Shown: positions 9,436-19,827, numbered from the stretch's first letter. The stretch: 64,000 nt of DNA from Bacteroidota bacterium (GCA_016720655.1 JADKKE010000009.1:99736-163735); one strand, 5' to 3'. Notes: a model not told the origin generated them from the sequence alone. Numbers and translations are program-made.

Positions 9436-12400
9436 TTAAGGATGTGAAGAAATAAGGAAGAGCTGACTGTTATTTTCAATTACACCGTAGTCTGATGACT
9501 CTACGAGTCCATCTCCTGTAATATCTGTTGTTTCATATCCGAACAGGAAAGCCTGGGAACTGTTTTCAATCAAACTGTAATCACTCGACTCGATAAATCC
9601 ATCCTGCAAGCCGGGACTGATTCCATCGGAAACATCTCCTGACCACAATGCCCAGGTTCCTGTTTCAACTTCCACTTCATTGGAACCATAAACTGTAGAC
9701 GCATCAATGGTTAAATCGTATGGAGTGAACGAAAGCATTTTTACTACTGCAGCAGTCCAGGATTCCAGTGTATTCCGGTGGCGGATGCGTATGAAATAAT
9801 CCAAATTCAATGTAGTTGCGGAAAACTCAACTGTAGCCATGCCATTTGTAGAGAGCAAGGCATCTGCACATTCCACTTCTGCATATGTATTCATGTCCAT
9901 GAGACAAATCTCAATCGAATCACAATCCAATGGATCACTACTCATTCCTGCATTGTATAGGGCAGGATTCATAGACCCGCCGGACTGAAAATATCCTTGC
10001 AAAAACAATTTTAATTCAAGGGTTACAGTACTCACACAGGATGATTTTTTTGTAAACACCGGGCTTACACCGATACATCCTGTAGTATTATCCAAAAGTG
10101 TTAATGCTCCGGAAGTAGCACCTGCAGGCATTGTGACAAGGATGGTGAAATCATCAACGATAGTAAATAATGGGGCTGTTGTGCCATTGAATTGGATGAC
10201 AGTTACCGCGGATAAACCGGAGCCATTCAAAGTAATCACATCACCGGGACATGCAGAATCTGCAGGAAGGAAGGAATACACTTCCGGAACAGGATTCACA
10301 GTAAACACGAGGTGATTCGACTCCGAAGTGCATCCAAGGGAATCGCGTGTAACAAAGAAATCATAAACTCCCGGAGGAGAAAGCGGATAGGTAATCGAAG
10401 CAGAATTGTCGAACGTTGGCGACCATAGAATATTATCTGCTAAATCAGAACTCATGGTTACAATTTCATTATTGCAAACAATGAGTCCGGAAGAGGCAGT
10501 GATGACCGGGGAAACCGGGGTATTTCCCGGATAAATGGTCATTGAATTGTGTGTCAGACATCCGTTTAAATCCGTTGCTTCCACAGAATATGTTCCTGCA
10601 ATTGAAATATTGATGGTCTGACTCGTTTCAGTGGTATTCCAAATCCAGCTTGTAAATTGTGGTAGACCATCGGCCATAAGATCCCGTGTCCCTGTACACA
10701 AAGCAGCACCACCACCGAGAACAGTTATCAAGGGCTGAATGGTATCGTAGCGCACAACCGGCATGGTTGACAACTCAGATGCACACAGTCCGGAAGTTGT
10801 ATACAAAGTAATATTTTGCGTAGTGCTCACCGTAATCGCAACTGTTGTTTCACCCGTGCTCCATTGATTCGAATTCGGAGATGAAGAAGTGAGCACAACA
10901 CTACCTCCCGGGCAAAAGTTTAGAGGACCACTCGCGGAAATTATCGGTGCAGTTGGTTTAGGAAGAACATTAAGAGCAATGCTCGCGGTTGCAGTACAAC
11001 CGGAAGATGCAGTGACAGTTACTGTGTACACAGTGCTCGTTGTTAAAGCGGTCACATTCGCATTTGCAGTTGAGGCATTGCTAAGATTGGTCAAGGGTGA
11101 CCAGGAGTAGCTCATTCCGGCGCCACCGGAGCACGTAAATCCGGGACTGAAAACATAGGTAATCGCGGTACTTGCCAGCCAGTCGGTATTGTTTTTTCCG
11201 GGCGCTGCTATACCATTTGTACCATCAGAATTTTCAACACCAAGGGTTTTCAATCTCCCTGTAATCGCACCCATGTTCATCACATCGATGCGCAATTCAA
11301 TTTTATTTGTGCTTTCATGCAAAATAATTTTCCCTCCGAAAGAACCGGTTTGAGAACCACCATTGTAGAATGCTACAGCGCCTGAGTTGAAGCGAATGAC
11401 AAATTTTCTGCTTCCCGGACTTCCTATTGTGAAAGTATCCACACCGGTATTTGTTGTTTCATGTAAGAGATCATTCCAATACAATGCGATGACATTGTTG
11501 GGAGTCGTTGCATTGGGCAATTGTTGAGCAGTAAGAGTAGTAGAACTTGCACCGAAAGTGAGAAACCCATTTGTAGAAACAAATCCTGAAGTATACGACG
11601 TTCCGAAATAATTGAAACTGAAAGGAAGATTAAACCCGGAGAATCCATCATCTGTACTCGACATGGTTAAGAATCCGGTGGCACCTGATGGTGAATAATT
11701 GGTTGATGACGAATCAACATTAAAAGTCGGAGAAGTGTTCAGGCATGCATTCGCATGCAGAATTGTCGTCAATGGATCACAACCCTGGCTCGTGTCGGCT
11801 GTAGCACTAACATTTCCGATAGCCTGAAACACATTGATAGTCACTGTGGCACTGGAAGAACATCCCGAACTTGTGCCTGTAACAGTATAGGTTGTAGTTG
11901 ATGCCGGACTTGCCTGAACGATCGCTGCGCTTGTATTGTTAAGTCCTGCTGCGGGAGACCATGTATAACTTGTTGCGCCGTTCGCTGTGATGGAAACAGT
12001 ACCTGTGCCGCATATACTTGTGATGGGTGCGTTCACAGTCACAACCGGTAATGGCGTGATACTTATTAATTGACCGGGAGATGCAGCTGACAACAAGCTA
12101 TTGTTACAGAGAATATTCATTCTGTAATACACGGAGTTGCTGAGCGAAGGAGTTGTAAAAACAGCAGTAGTTGATCCGCTTCCGTTCATGACACTTGTCC
12201 AGGGATCGATGATGCCATTGTCATCCGACTCTTCCCATTGGTATTGAATTCCACTCAATCCAACAGTCGCTCCTGTCGCCGTAAGGACAGTACCTGATCC
12301 GGCACAGATTGTAGTTGTTCCGGTTACTGTACCCGGGGAAGGTGTGCCTGTACAAGCAGGAACAGAGATACAACTGATTGTAGCATCCCAGCCTGCATTA

Positions 12401-13647
12401 TTGATCGATACATCCGATGTAAAATGAAATGTCAGACTTCCATCGTTTGCGGATGATACATAAGTACCGGGCAAGGTTGTTCCGGATCCGGAAAACAACT
12501 GAGGTGCAAGTATTGAATTTCCATTAAATATAGAAAGGAAGTCATACCCACTTTCCAAATCAAATGCACTGAATGTAACCTGAATTTTATTTCCCGGATT
12601 TGGATAAAAGGTATAAGTATAATCTTCAAAAACAACATACGTTCCTGTTGGACCGCCACTGTCGTAGAACTTTGCAGAACAGGTTGTAATGCTTCCATTT
12701 TGCATATTCACACAATTGCTTGTTTGCACTAACAATGTTGATGAAAATGCAGACTGACCCGAATTTGAACACGAGACCTGGCATCTGTAATAAAGCGGTC
12801 CTGTTGGAGTTGTTGTATACGTTGTCAAATTGGCTCCTGCGATAGATGTCCACGTACTCCCATCCGGAGAACTTTGCCATTGATTACTTATTCCTGTTTG
12901 AGCTGAGGGACTTTGTAAAGAAAGTGTGAAGGCAGAACCCAGGCAAGCCGGATTGCTTGAAGAAAGTGTATTGCCGGGCGCCGGAGTACCGGAGCATGCG
13001 CTCGATGTTACGGTAAGCCGGATATTGGGACGGTTTGTTGTCAGTGTTCCATTTCCGGTTGGCGCAATCAAATCTGCTTCCCATCCCTGGCATAAATTTC
13101 CGGATGTTGGGGATTGTCTGAACTGTTTTGACGTCGATCCTTCCCCACCCAATAAGCCATAATTCTCCTCCACTATTACGGTCAGATTATTTCCTGAATA
13201 CGCAAAGGGCGTCGAGAGTGTAACCGTTACCCAGGACCCTGCACTGAGTGATGCACTGGAAATATTTCCGGAAAACACGGTTGTTGTCCCGGAACTGGCA
13301 GTTGAGTATGTGGATGTGGAAACAGTAGTATTTGTTGTTGTTTTCAATTTGATCACAACAGGAGTATTCGTTGCCGGTGAAGAAACAGAATTGACGAAGA
13401 ACCCAATGGCGGTAATAGTTCCTGTAGTGCCAATTTCAGATCCAAGATACAATGCCTGCGTCCGGGCATAGCCAAAATAACATCCATAAGGTTTACGATC
13501 GCTGGATCCATTGGTATTGGCAGACGGTACGACCACCAGGGTTTGTGCCGAAAGTTGTTGACAGAAACAAATTAATAAGACAAACCAAAGTGTCAATGTC
13601 TTTTTCGCGGAGATGATTTTCATCCAATTGCATAGAGTGGTTTTCAT
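9436..13647 (-). CDS. Giant modular secreted adhesin-like protein with CUB, nidogen-like and dockerin-like domains
   Basis: About 1,403 residues, intact. The start at 13647 gives a signal peptide ending 'FCQQLSAQT'; an upstream in-frame start would place 28 extra residues before it. Visible parts in order: an N-terminal beta-rich domain; an Ig-like/PKD-like segment; a CUB-like domain ('YTYTFYPNPGNKIQVTFSAF', 'FLSIFNGNS'); further Ig-like repeats; a nidogen-like module ('LPFSFNYFGTSY', 'STNGFLTFGA', 'KLETLGVENS'-like text reading 'LKTLGVENSDGTNG'); more Ig-like repeats; and a C-terminal doublet with loop DITGDGLVESSD and the ending 'LFLISSHP'. No T9SS type A tail is seen. The last third closely resembles the tail of the protein at 21002-32657, so the two are paralogous there. 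Likely cell-surface or extracellular adhesion; ligand unknown. Confidence 0.85.
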   Translation of the reverse strand: MKTTLCNWMKIISAKKTLTLWFVLLICFCQQLSAQTLVVVPSANTNGSSDRKPYGCYFGYARTQALYLGSEIGTTGTITAIGFFVNSVSSPATNTPVVIKLKTTTNTTVSTSTYSTASSGTTTVFSGNISSASLSAGSWVTVTLSTPFAYSGNNLTVIVEENYGLLGGEGSTSKQFRQSPTSGNLCQGWEADLIAPTGNGTLTTNRPNIRLTVTSSACSGTPAPGNTLSSSNPACLGSAFTLSLQSPSAQTGISNQWQSSPDGSTWTSIAGANLTTYTTTPTGPLYYRCQVSCSNSGQSAFSSTLLVQTSNCVNMQNGSITTCSAKFYDSGGPTGTYVVFEDYTYTFYPNPGNKIQVTFSAFDLESGYDFLSIFNGNSILAPQLFSGSGTTLPGTYVSSANDGSLTFHFTSDVSINNAGWDATISCISVPACTGTPSPGTVTGTTTICAGSGTVLTATGATVGLSGIQYQWEESDDNGIIDPWTSVMNGSGSTTAVFTTPSLSNSVYYRMNILCNNSLLSAASPGQLISITPLPVVTVNAPITSICGTGTVSITANGATSYTWSPAAGLNNTSAAIVQASPASTTTYTVTGTSSGCSSSATVTINVFQAIGNVSATADTSQGCDPLTTILHANACLNTSPTFNVDSSSTNYSPSGATGFLTMSSTDDGFSGFNLPFSFNYFGTSYTSGFVSTNGFLTFGASSTTLTAQQLPNATTPNNVIALYWNDLLHETTNTGVDTFTIGSPGSRKFVIRFNSGAVAFYNGGSQTGSFGGKIILHESTNKIELRIDVMNMGAITGRLKTLGVENSDGTNGIAAPGKNNTDWLASTAITYVFSPGFTCSGGAGMSYSWSPLTNLSNASTANANVTALTTSTVYTVTVTASSGCTATASIALNVLPKPTAPIISASGPLNFCPGGSVVLTSSSPNSNQWSTGETTVAITVSTTQNITLYTTSGLCASELSTMPVVRYDTIQPLITVLGGGAALCTGTRDLMADGLPQFTSWIWNTTETSQTINISIAGTYSVEATDLNGCLTHNSMTIYPGNTPVSPVITASSGLIVCNNEIVTMSSDLADNILWSPTFDNSASITYPLSPPGVYDFFVTRDSLGCTSESNHLVFTVNPVPEVYSFLPADSACPGDVITLNGSGLSAVTVIQFNGTTAPLFTIVDDFTILVTMPAGATSGALTLLDNTTGCIGVSPVFTKKSSCVSTVTLELKLFLQGYFQSGGSMNPALYNAGMSSDPLDCDSIEICLMDMNTYAEVECADALLSTNGMATVEFSATTLNLDYFIRIRHRNTLESWTAAVVKMLSFTPYDLTIDASTVYGSNEVEVETGTWALWSGDVSDGISPGLQDGFIESSDYSLIENSSQAFLFGYETTDITGDGLVESSDYGVIENNSQLFLISSHP

Positions 13648-13695
13648 GGCATGTGAGATCAAGGTAAGCAAATGGAATTTCAAAAAAAGCTCCTC

Positions 13696-13728
13696 TCTGG
13701 AAAGTCGCTTCAGACAAGGCTTTCCAGA
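13696..13728 (-). promoter_or_regulatory. Hairpin in the leader of the giant protein gene
   Basis: A perfect 9-bp inverted repeat (TCTGGAAAG / CTTTCCAGA, loop 15 nt) lies about 50-80 nt upstream of the ATG at 13647. On the minus strand it is followed by GAGGAGC and then seven T. It could be a weak terminator, an attenuator or an mRNA-stabilising hairpin; nothing decides between these. Confidence 0.3.
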
Positions 13729-13998
13729 CAATCAAGGCACCAATAAATATCGTCATTATTATGACCAAAGTCAACTTATTAATCACATTGATTCAGTTCT
13801 TACCCAATCAAATCAATCCATTCACGGAATTAAAATATTTCTCAGAATTTTGACTACCCTTTTTGAGAAAGAACATTCGCCATGTAAATTCAGTAATGAG
13901 AGTTTGCGCTCCCTGATTCTATTCCGATTTAAGAGGGAGAATCCGTAAATAAGAACGCTACCGAAAAATTTGATTCAGAGTTGCTGATTTATCAAAAA

Positions 13999-14034
13999 AA
14001 AAAGAGGCTGCCTCTTTCGGGGCAGCCTCTTTTT
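13999..14034. terminator. Strong bidirectional rho-independent terminator
   Basis: AAAAAGAGGCTGCC (13999-14012) pairs perfectly with GGCAGCCTCTTTTT (14021-14034) across an 8-nt loop. There is an A-run on the left and a T-run on the right, so it can act in both directions. It lies 18 nt after the stop of the SprB-repeat gene on the minus strand and should end that transcript. The rest of the 404-bp space 13648-14051 holds the leader hairpin at 13696-13728 and no convincing gene. Confidence 0.85.
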
Positions 14035-14051
14035 ATAAACTCTGGAATCGA

Positions 14052-15206
14052 TTACTCAACTACAATGCGGAGGGTTTGTACGTTACCACCTTCGTTTTCG
14101 AGGGTGAGGAGGTACATTCCTTTAGCAGCTTTGCTGAGATCAAGATCCTTCATGTTAACGCCTTCAACAGCACTAACCACATCGTTCATCACTACATTTC
14201 CGAGAAGGTCAACCACTTTTACAGTGTATTTCGCTTTCACATCAGCAGTGAAGTTTACGGTGATCATACCGCTTGTAGGGTTAGGATATGCACTGAGAGC
14301 TGGTTCAGCTGACAATACATCCTGAGCCGTACGGCATCCAAGGTTAACAGCAACAATCTTCTGAGCTGGTTGACCAGCACCACATGCGTTGTTCGCGTTT
14401 ACTTTTACAGTAGCGGAAGTAGACAATGCAGTGTTGAAGTTAACTGTAGCAGAAGTACCTCCAGGGATGATAGAAGCACCACCCGTTACAGACCATGTGT
14501 AGCTAAGAGCGCCGGATACCGGAGAAATGCTATAGATCTGAGTTGAAGTTTTACAAACAGGAGATGGTCCAGTAATTACACCACCAGCAGCCGGACGGGC
14601 TGTAACAGCGTAACAACGAGCTGTACCAGATCCGCAAGTATTTGATGCTGTAACACAAATGTTACCAGTGTTTGTAAATCCTGCAGTGAAATTCACTGTG
14701 ATAGATAATCCAGTCAACGGAGTTGTTGGAGTAACACCAGCAGGAACCGTCCATGTATAACCAGTTGCACCGGCTACTGCAGCAATTGAATAAGTAACAC
14801 CGGACTGACCGCAAAGATTGCTTGCAGGACCAGCGATACTACCCGGCTGAGCAGGAGTAGATCTGATTGTGTATGTTCTTGTGAACGAACCGCAAGAGTT
14901 AGTTGTCGTTACAGACAGCACTCCAGTTGTCCAACCAGCAAGGAAATCAACTGTGCAAGAAGGACCGCTTGAAGAAGCGATGCTTGCATTACCAGTGATA
15001 GACCAAACATAGGAAGAAGCTCCATTAACCGGACCCATTGAATACGCTACACCAAGAGTACCTGCACAAACAAATCCTGGACCAACCAGAGCATTTGAGT
15101 GTGTTGGAACACCAGTGAGGTAAGTTGAACGTGCAGAACCATTACCTACACAGTTTTGACCGTATACGGAGATAGTTCCCTGGCCCATTCCAGCTGGAAC
15201 GAACAC
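14052..15206 (-). CDS. C-terminal fragment of the SprB-repeat adhesin (Ig-like repeats and T9SS tail)
   Basis: A 384-codon open stretch forming the C-terminus. It holds about four Ig/PKD-like repeats of 80-90 residues with recurrent phrases such as 'GPASNLCGQSGVTYSIA' and 'GASSYVWSITGNASI', then a T9SS type A domain ('LSAYPNPTSGMITVNFTAD', 'GMYLLTLENEGGN', end 'LRIVVE'). The apparent start at 15206 is internal to the reconstructed gene: there is no signal peptide, and coding sequence continues upstream in the same frame to about 15306, where the frame breaks. Confidence 0.75.
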   Translation of the reverse strand: MFVPAGMGQGTISVYGQNCVGNGSARSTYLTGVPTHSNALVGPGFVCAGTLGVAYSMGPVNGASSYVWSITGNASIASSSGPSCTVDFLAGWTTGVLSVTTTNSCGSFTRTYTIRSTPAQPGSIAGPASNLCGQSGVTYSIAAVAGATGYTWTVPAGVTPTTPLTGLSITVNFTAGFTNTGNICVTASNTCGSGTARCYAVTARPAAGGVITGPSPVCKTSTQIYSISPVSGALSYTWSVTGGASIIPGGTSATVNFNTALSTSATVKVNANNACGAGQPAQKIVAVNLGCRTAQDVLSAEPALSAYPNPTSGMITVNFTADVKAKYTVKVVDLLGNVVMNDVVSAVEGVNMKDLDLSKAAKGMYLLTLENEGGNVQTLRIVVE

Positions 15207-15240
15207 CTGTACAGAGTTTGTACCCTGACCACTTGTAATG

Positions 15241-16524
15241 CTAACACCAGCACCACCTACAGTCCAAACATAATTGGTTGCATTGGCAATTGGAGAAACA
15301 GAATATGTAGGTAGCAGGTCCGCAAGAAGGGAAGGTTCCTGAAATTAAACTAGGAAGACCTGGCTTCACTGCGATAACCGGTACGTTGATACAAGCAGCA
15401 AGACCAGCACCACAAGCATTTGTTGGAGTTACGCAGATAAATCCACCTACATAAGCAGCTCCACCGAAAGCAACAGTGATACTGTTTGTAGTAGAAGAAC
15501 CGGATACACCAGCAGGCAATGACCATACATAAGAACTAGCACCGGCAACAGGAGCTATCGAGTAAACGATACCTGTTGTGTTACGGCAAGCACCTGCAGG
15601 ACCAGAAACCGGACCGGCATTAGCAGGACCAGAACCTACACCACCAACAATTTCAGTAGCAGAACCTGTGCAACCATTTGCGTCAGTGATAGTCACTGTA
15701 TAAGTACCACCAGCAAGGTTAGTTGCAGTAGCAGTTGTTTGTCCACCCGGATTCCATTCATATGTATAACCAGGAGTACCACCTGAAGCAACTACAGTAG
15801 CTGAACCGTCATTGAATCCGCAGTTTGCAGCAACAGATGAAGTTGTTCCTTCAACTTTTGTAGGCTCAGAAAGAGTAACGCTTGTTGTAGTTGTACAACC
15901 GTTTGCATCACTTACAGTGTAAACAACTGTACCGGCAGACTGACTAAATGTACCTGTTCCAGAGTATGGAGCAGTACCACCAGTAGCGCTGATCGTTACG
16001 GAAGCTGTACCACCGAAGCAAAGAATTGTTCCGGCAGAACTAGAAGCTGAAAGTGCAGCTGCAGGCTCAGTGATAGTTACTGAACAAGAAGCTGTGCAAC
16101 CATTCGCATCAGTTATATTGTAAGTATATGTTCCAGCAGCAAGACCTGTGAAGGATCCTGTTCCGGTATAAGGAGCAGTACCACCTGAAGCACTTACTGA
16201 AGCTGAACCGTCAGAACCACCGAAGCAAGCAACGTTCGATTGAACTGAACAAGTAGCAACCAAAACAGCAGGCTCAGTGATCGTTACTGAACAAGAAGCT
16301 GAACAACTGTTCGCATCTGTTACAACATACGTGTATGTACCGGCAGCAAGACCAGTGAATGTACCAGTTCCTGTATAAGGAGCAGTACCACCGGAAGCAC
16401 TTACAAGCAGAACCGTCTGATCCACCGTTACAAGAAACGTTCGATACAACTGAACATGAAGCAACCACGCTGCAAGCAGTAGAACCAACAGTAGCACAAG
16501 CCTGAGCTGTACATCCGTTAGCAT
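15241..16524 (-). CDS. Internal fragment of the SprB-repeat adhesin
   Basis: An open stretch whose real content begins near 16404. The first ~45 residues (leucine-rich, no consensus) are the out-of-frame reading of a SprB repeat and are not real. The true part carries about four SprB-like repeats, including diverged ones ('SSSAGTILCFGGTASVTIS', 'SSVAANCGFNDGSATVVAS'), then the first Ig-like repeats ('GPAGACRNTTGIVYSIAPVA'). It ends out of frame after 'FPSCGPATY' near 15306. Confidence 0.65.
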   Translation of the reverse strand: MLTDVQLRLVLLLVLLLAAWLLHVQLYRTFLVTVDQTVLLVSASGGTAPYTGTGTFTGLAAGTYTYVVTDANSCSASCSVTITEPAVLVATCSVQSNVACFGGSDGSASVSASGGTAPYTGTGSFTGLAAGTYTYNITDANGCTASCSVTITEPAAALSASSSAGTILCFGGTASVTISATGGTAPYSGTGTFSQSAGTVVYTVSDANGCTTTTSVTLSEPTKVEGTTSSVAANCGFNDGSATVVASGGTPGYTYEWNPGGQTTATATNLAGGTYTVTITDANGCTGSATEIVGGVGSGPANAGPVSGPAGACRNTTGIVYSIAPVAGASSYVWSLPAGVSGSSTTNSITVAFGGAAYVGGFICVTPTNACGAGLAACINVPVIAVKPGLPSLISGTFPSCGPATYIFCFSNCQCNQLCLDCRWCWC

Positions 16525-19500
16525 CTGTTACCGTGATGCAATATGGTCCAGGAAGAAGACCAGTAAGGTTAGTGTAGTTGTATGGAGCTGTTCCACCAGA
16601 TACACCAGCCACTGATACTGTACCATCAGCACATGTAGGACATGAAGATGGAGTTGAAGTAGCAGAAGCAACAAGAACAGCAGGCTCAGTGATAGTCACT
16701 GAACAAGAAGCTGTGCAACCGCTAGCATCAGATACGTTGTAAGTATAAGTACCGGCAGCAAGACCAGTGAATGAACCTGTTCCTGTATAAGGAGCAACAC
16801 CACCGGAAGCGCTTACTGAAGCAGATCCGTCAGTACCACCGTTACAAGAAACGTTCGATACAACTGAACAAGTAGCAACCAATGCAGCTGGCTCAGTGAT
16901 TGTCACTGAACAAGAAGCTGTGCAACCGTTTGCATCAGTTACTGTGTATGTATAAGAACCTGCAGCAAGACCTGTGAATGAACCTGTTCCACCGTATGGA
17001 GCAGTACCACCCGAAGCACTTACTGAAGCTGAACCGTCAGTACCACCGTTACAAGTAACGTTAGACTGAACTGAACAAGAAGCAACAAGAACAGCAGGCT
17101 CAGTGATTGTTACTGAACAAGAAGCTGTGCAACCGTTAGCGTCAGATACATTGTATGTATAAGAACCTGCAGCAAGACCTGTGAAGGAACCTGTTCCTGT
17201 ATAAGGAGCAGTACCACCCGAAGCACTTACTGAAGCTGAACCGTCAGAACCACCGTTACAAGAAACGTTGGATACAACTGAACAAGTAGCAACAAGAACA
17301 GCAGGCTCAGTGATTGTTACTGAACAAGAAGCTGTACAACCGTTAGCATCAGATACATTGTAAGTATAAGTACCGGCAGCAAGACCTGTGAAGGAACCTG
17401 TTCCTGTATAAGGAGCAGTACCACCTGATGCGCTTACTGAAGCAGCACCGTCTGAACCACCATTACAAGAAACGTTAGCAGTTACTGAACAAGTAGCAAC
17501 AAGAACAGCAGGCTCAGTGATAGTCACTGAACAAGAAGCTGTGCAACCGCTAGCATCAGATACATTGTAAGTATAAGTACCGGCAGCAAGACCAGTGAAT
17601 GAACCGGTTCCTGTATAAGGAGCAACACCACCGGAAGCGCTTACTGAAGCAGATCCGTCAGTACCACCGTTACAAGAAACGTTCGATACAACTGAACAAG
17701 TAGCAACCAATGCAGCAGGCTCAGTGATTGTCACTGAACAAGAAGCTGTGCAACCGTTAGCATCCGATACATTGTAAGTATAAGACCCGGCAGCAAGACC
17801 AGTGAATGATCCTGTTCCACCGTATGGAGCAGTACCACCCCAAGCAGTTACATAAGCTGAACCGTCTGTACCACCGTTACAAGTAACATGAGATACAACA
17901 GAACAAGAAGCAACAAGAGCAGCAGGCTCAGTGATTGTTACTGAACAAGAAGCTGTGCAACCGTTAGCATCCGATACATTGTAAGTATATGTTCCGGCAG
18001 CAAGACCAGTGAAGGATCCTGTTCCAGTGTAAGGAGCAGTACCACCTGAAGCACTTACATCTGCAGCTCCATCTGTTCCACCGTTACAAGAAACATGAGA
18101 TACAACAGAACAAGTAGCAACCAGAGCAGCAGGCTCAGTAATTGTTACTGAACAAGAAGCTGTGCAACCGTTTGCATCCGATACATTGTAAGTATAAGTT
18201 CCGGCAGCAAGACCAGTGAAGGATCCTGTTCCGGTATAAGGAGCAGTACCACCACTTGCAGTTACATCTGCAGCACCGTCAGTACCACCGTTACAAGAAA
18301 CGTTAGCAGTTACTGAACAAGTAGCAACAAGAGCAGCAGGCTCAGTGATTGTCACTGAACAAGAAGCTGTGCAACCGTTAGCATCCGATACATTGTAAGT
18401 ATAAGTTCCGGCAGCAAGACCAGTGAAGGATCCTGTTCCAGTGTATGGAGCAGTACCACCACTTGCAGTTACATCAGCAGCACCGTCTGTTCCACCGTTA
18501 CAGGAAACATGAGATACAACCGAACAAGTAGCAACCAGAGCAGCAGGTTCAGTGATTGTTACTGAACAAGAAGCTGTACAACCGTTTGCATCCGATACAT
18601 TGTAAGTATAAGTTCCGGCAGCAAGACCAGTGAAGGATCCTGTTCCAGTGTATGGAGCAGTACCACCTGAGCACTTACAGAGCTGACCGTCTGATCCACC
18701 GTTACAAGAAACATGAGATACAACCGAACAAGTAGCAACAAGAGCAGCAGGCTCAGTGATTGTTACTGAACAAGAAGCTGTGCAACCGTTAGCGTCAGAT
18801 ACATTGTAAGTATAAGTTCCGGCAGCAAGACCAGTGAAGGATCCTGTTCCAGTGTATGGAGCAGTACCACCACTTGCACTTACTGAAGCAGCGCCGTCAG
18901 TTCCACCGTTACAAGAAACGTTTGAAACAACTGAACAAGAAGCTGAAAGAACAGCTGGTTCAGCAATAGTTACTGAACAACCTGCTACACAACTTGTAGA
19001 CAAATCAGTTACAGTTACAGAGTGTGAACCACCGCTCAAAGCAACTGCTGTAGCTGTAGTTTCACCGTTATCCCAAAGGTAAGAGTATGGACCAACACCA
19101 CCCGTTGTTGTTACAGAAGCAGAACCATTGTTGGCACCGTTACAAGTAACATCACTGATGAATGAACAATTCGCAACCAAAGCACAACCTGCAACACCTA
19201 CAGTAGCACAAGCAGTTGTAGTACAACCGTTGTTATCTGTTACGTTGAAGCAATATGTTCCTGGAAGTAAACCTGTCATTGGAGAAGCAGGACTAACGTT
19301 GTATGGAGCAGTACCACCGGAGATTGTTCCGATTGTTACTGTACCTGTAGCACACGTTGTACAAGCAGCATCAGTAGCAGTTGCAGTAGCAGCAAGAGCA
19401 GCAGGTTCAGTAATTGTCACTGAACAAGAAGCTGTGCAACCGTTAGCGTCAGATACATTGTAGGTATAAGAACCTGCAGCAAGACCTGTGAAGGAACCTG

Positions 19501-19810
19501 TTCCTGTATAAGGAGCAGTACCACCTGAAGCACTTACTGAAGCTGATCCGTCAGAACCACCGTTACAAGAAACGTTGGATACAACTGAACAAGAAGCAAC
19601 CAATACGGCAGGCTCAGTAATAGTAGCCTGACAAGTAGTAGTACATCCGTTGAAATCTGTAACAGTATAAGTGTATGTACCTGCAGCAAGTCCGGTGAAT
19701 GAACCTGTACCGGAATAAGGAGGTGTACCACCCGATGCGCTTACAGAAGCAGCACCATCAGTTCCACCATTACAGGAAACGTTAGCAGTTACTGAACAAG
19801 AAGCAAGCAA
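16274..19810 (-). CDS. Central SprB-repeat array fragment
   Basis: 1,178 codons carrying about 17 SprB-like repeats. The unit is 69 residues: 'CSVTITEPAALVATCSVV' then 'SCNGGTDGA', 'GGTAPYTGTGSFTGLAAGTY' and 'DANGCTA'. Each unit has four Cys. Three units are diverged and lack the 'CNGG' signature (for example 'TDAACTTCATGTVTIGTISG'). One unit reads 'GSDGQLCKCSGG' because three single bases are missing between 18670 and 18686. The last ~45 residues before the stop at 16274 are out of frame. The apparent start is internal; the signal peptide is on the fragment at 19828-20889. Confidence 0.75.
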   Translation of the reverse strand: MLASCSVTANVSCNGGTDGAASVSASGGTPPYSGTGSFTGLAAGTYTYTVTDFNGCTTTCQATITEPAVLVASCSVVSNVSCNGGSDGSASVSASGGTAPYTGTGSFTGLAAGSYTYNVSDANGCTASCSVTITEPAALAATATATDAACTTCATGTVTIGTISGGTAPYNVSPASPMTGLLPGTYCFNVTDNNGCTTTACATVGVAGCALVANCSFISDVTCNGANNGSASVTTTGGVGPYSYLWDNGETTATAVALSGGSHSVTVTDLSTSCVAGCSVTIAEPAVLSASCSVVSNVSCNGGTDGAASVSASGGTAPYTGTGSFTGLAAGTYTYNVSDANGCTASCSVTITEPAALVATCSVVSHVSCNGGSDGQLCKCSGGTAPYTGTGSFTGLAAGTYTYNVSDANGCTASCSVTITEPAALVATCSVVSHVSCNGGTDGAADVTASGGTAPYTGTGSFTGLAAGTYTYNVSDANGCTASCSVTITEPAALVATCSVTANVSCNGGTDGAADVTASGGTAPYTGTGSFTGLAAGTYTYNVSDANGCTASCSVTITEPAALVATCSVVSHVSCNGGTDGAADVSASGGTAPYTGTGSFTGLAAGTYTYNVSDANGCTASCSVTITEPAALVASCSVVSHVTCNGGTDGSAYVTAWGGTAPYGGTGSFTGLAAGSYTYNVSDANGCTASCSVTITEPAALVATCSVVSNVSCNGGTDGSASVSASGGVAPYTGTGSFTGLAAGTYTYNVSDASGCTASCSVTITEPAVLVATCSVTANVSCNGGSDGAASVSASGGTAPYTGTGSFTGLAAGTYTYNVSDANGCTASCSVTITEPAVLVATCSVVSNVSCNGGSDGSASVSASGGTAPYTGTGSFTGLAAGSYTYNVSDANGCTASCSVTITEPAVLVASCSVQSNVTCNGGTDGSASVSASGGTAPYGGTGSFTGLAAGSYTYTVTDANGCTASCSVTITEPAALVATCSVVSNVSCNGGTDGSASVSASGGVAPYTGTGSFTGLAAGTYTYNVSDASGCTASCSVTITEPAVLVASATSTPSSCPTCADGTVSVAGVSGGTAPYNYTNLTGLLPGPYCITVTDANGCTAQACATVGSTACSVVASCSVVSNVSCNGGSDGSACKCFRWYCSLYRNWYIHWSCCRYIHVCCNRCEQLFSFLFSNDH
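16660..18960 (-). repeat. Tandem array of near-identical 207-bp SprB units
   Basis: The anchor CAAGAAGCTGTGCAACCG and the text around it recur about every 207 bp through this stretch (about 11 units), with few differences between neighbours; outside it the repeats diverge. High identity between neighbours suggests recent amplification or gene conversion, so unit number may vary between cells or be wrong in the assembly. Confidence 0.8.
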
Positions 19811-19827
19811 ATTAGAAGCTGGCTGAC

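Noticed and set aside
13613..13948. A 111-codon plus-strand open stretch before the first giant protein gene
   Set aside because: It is antisense to the signal peptide and leader of the minus-strand gene, and its translation has no domain-like pattern.
16660..18960. The 207-bp periodic repeats considered as a CRISPR array
   Set aside because: Units are contiguous coding repeats with no short direct repeat/spacer alternation, and they translate into SprB-like domains.
18834..19463. Open stretches on the plus strand within the SprB repeats
   Set aside because: They repeat with the 207-bp unit and are the antisense reading of the same codons.
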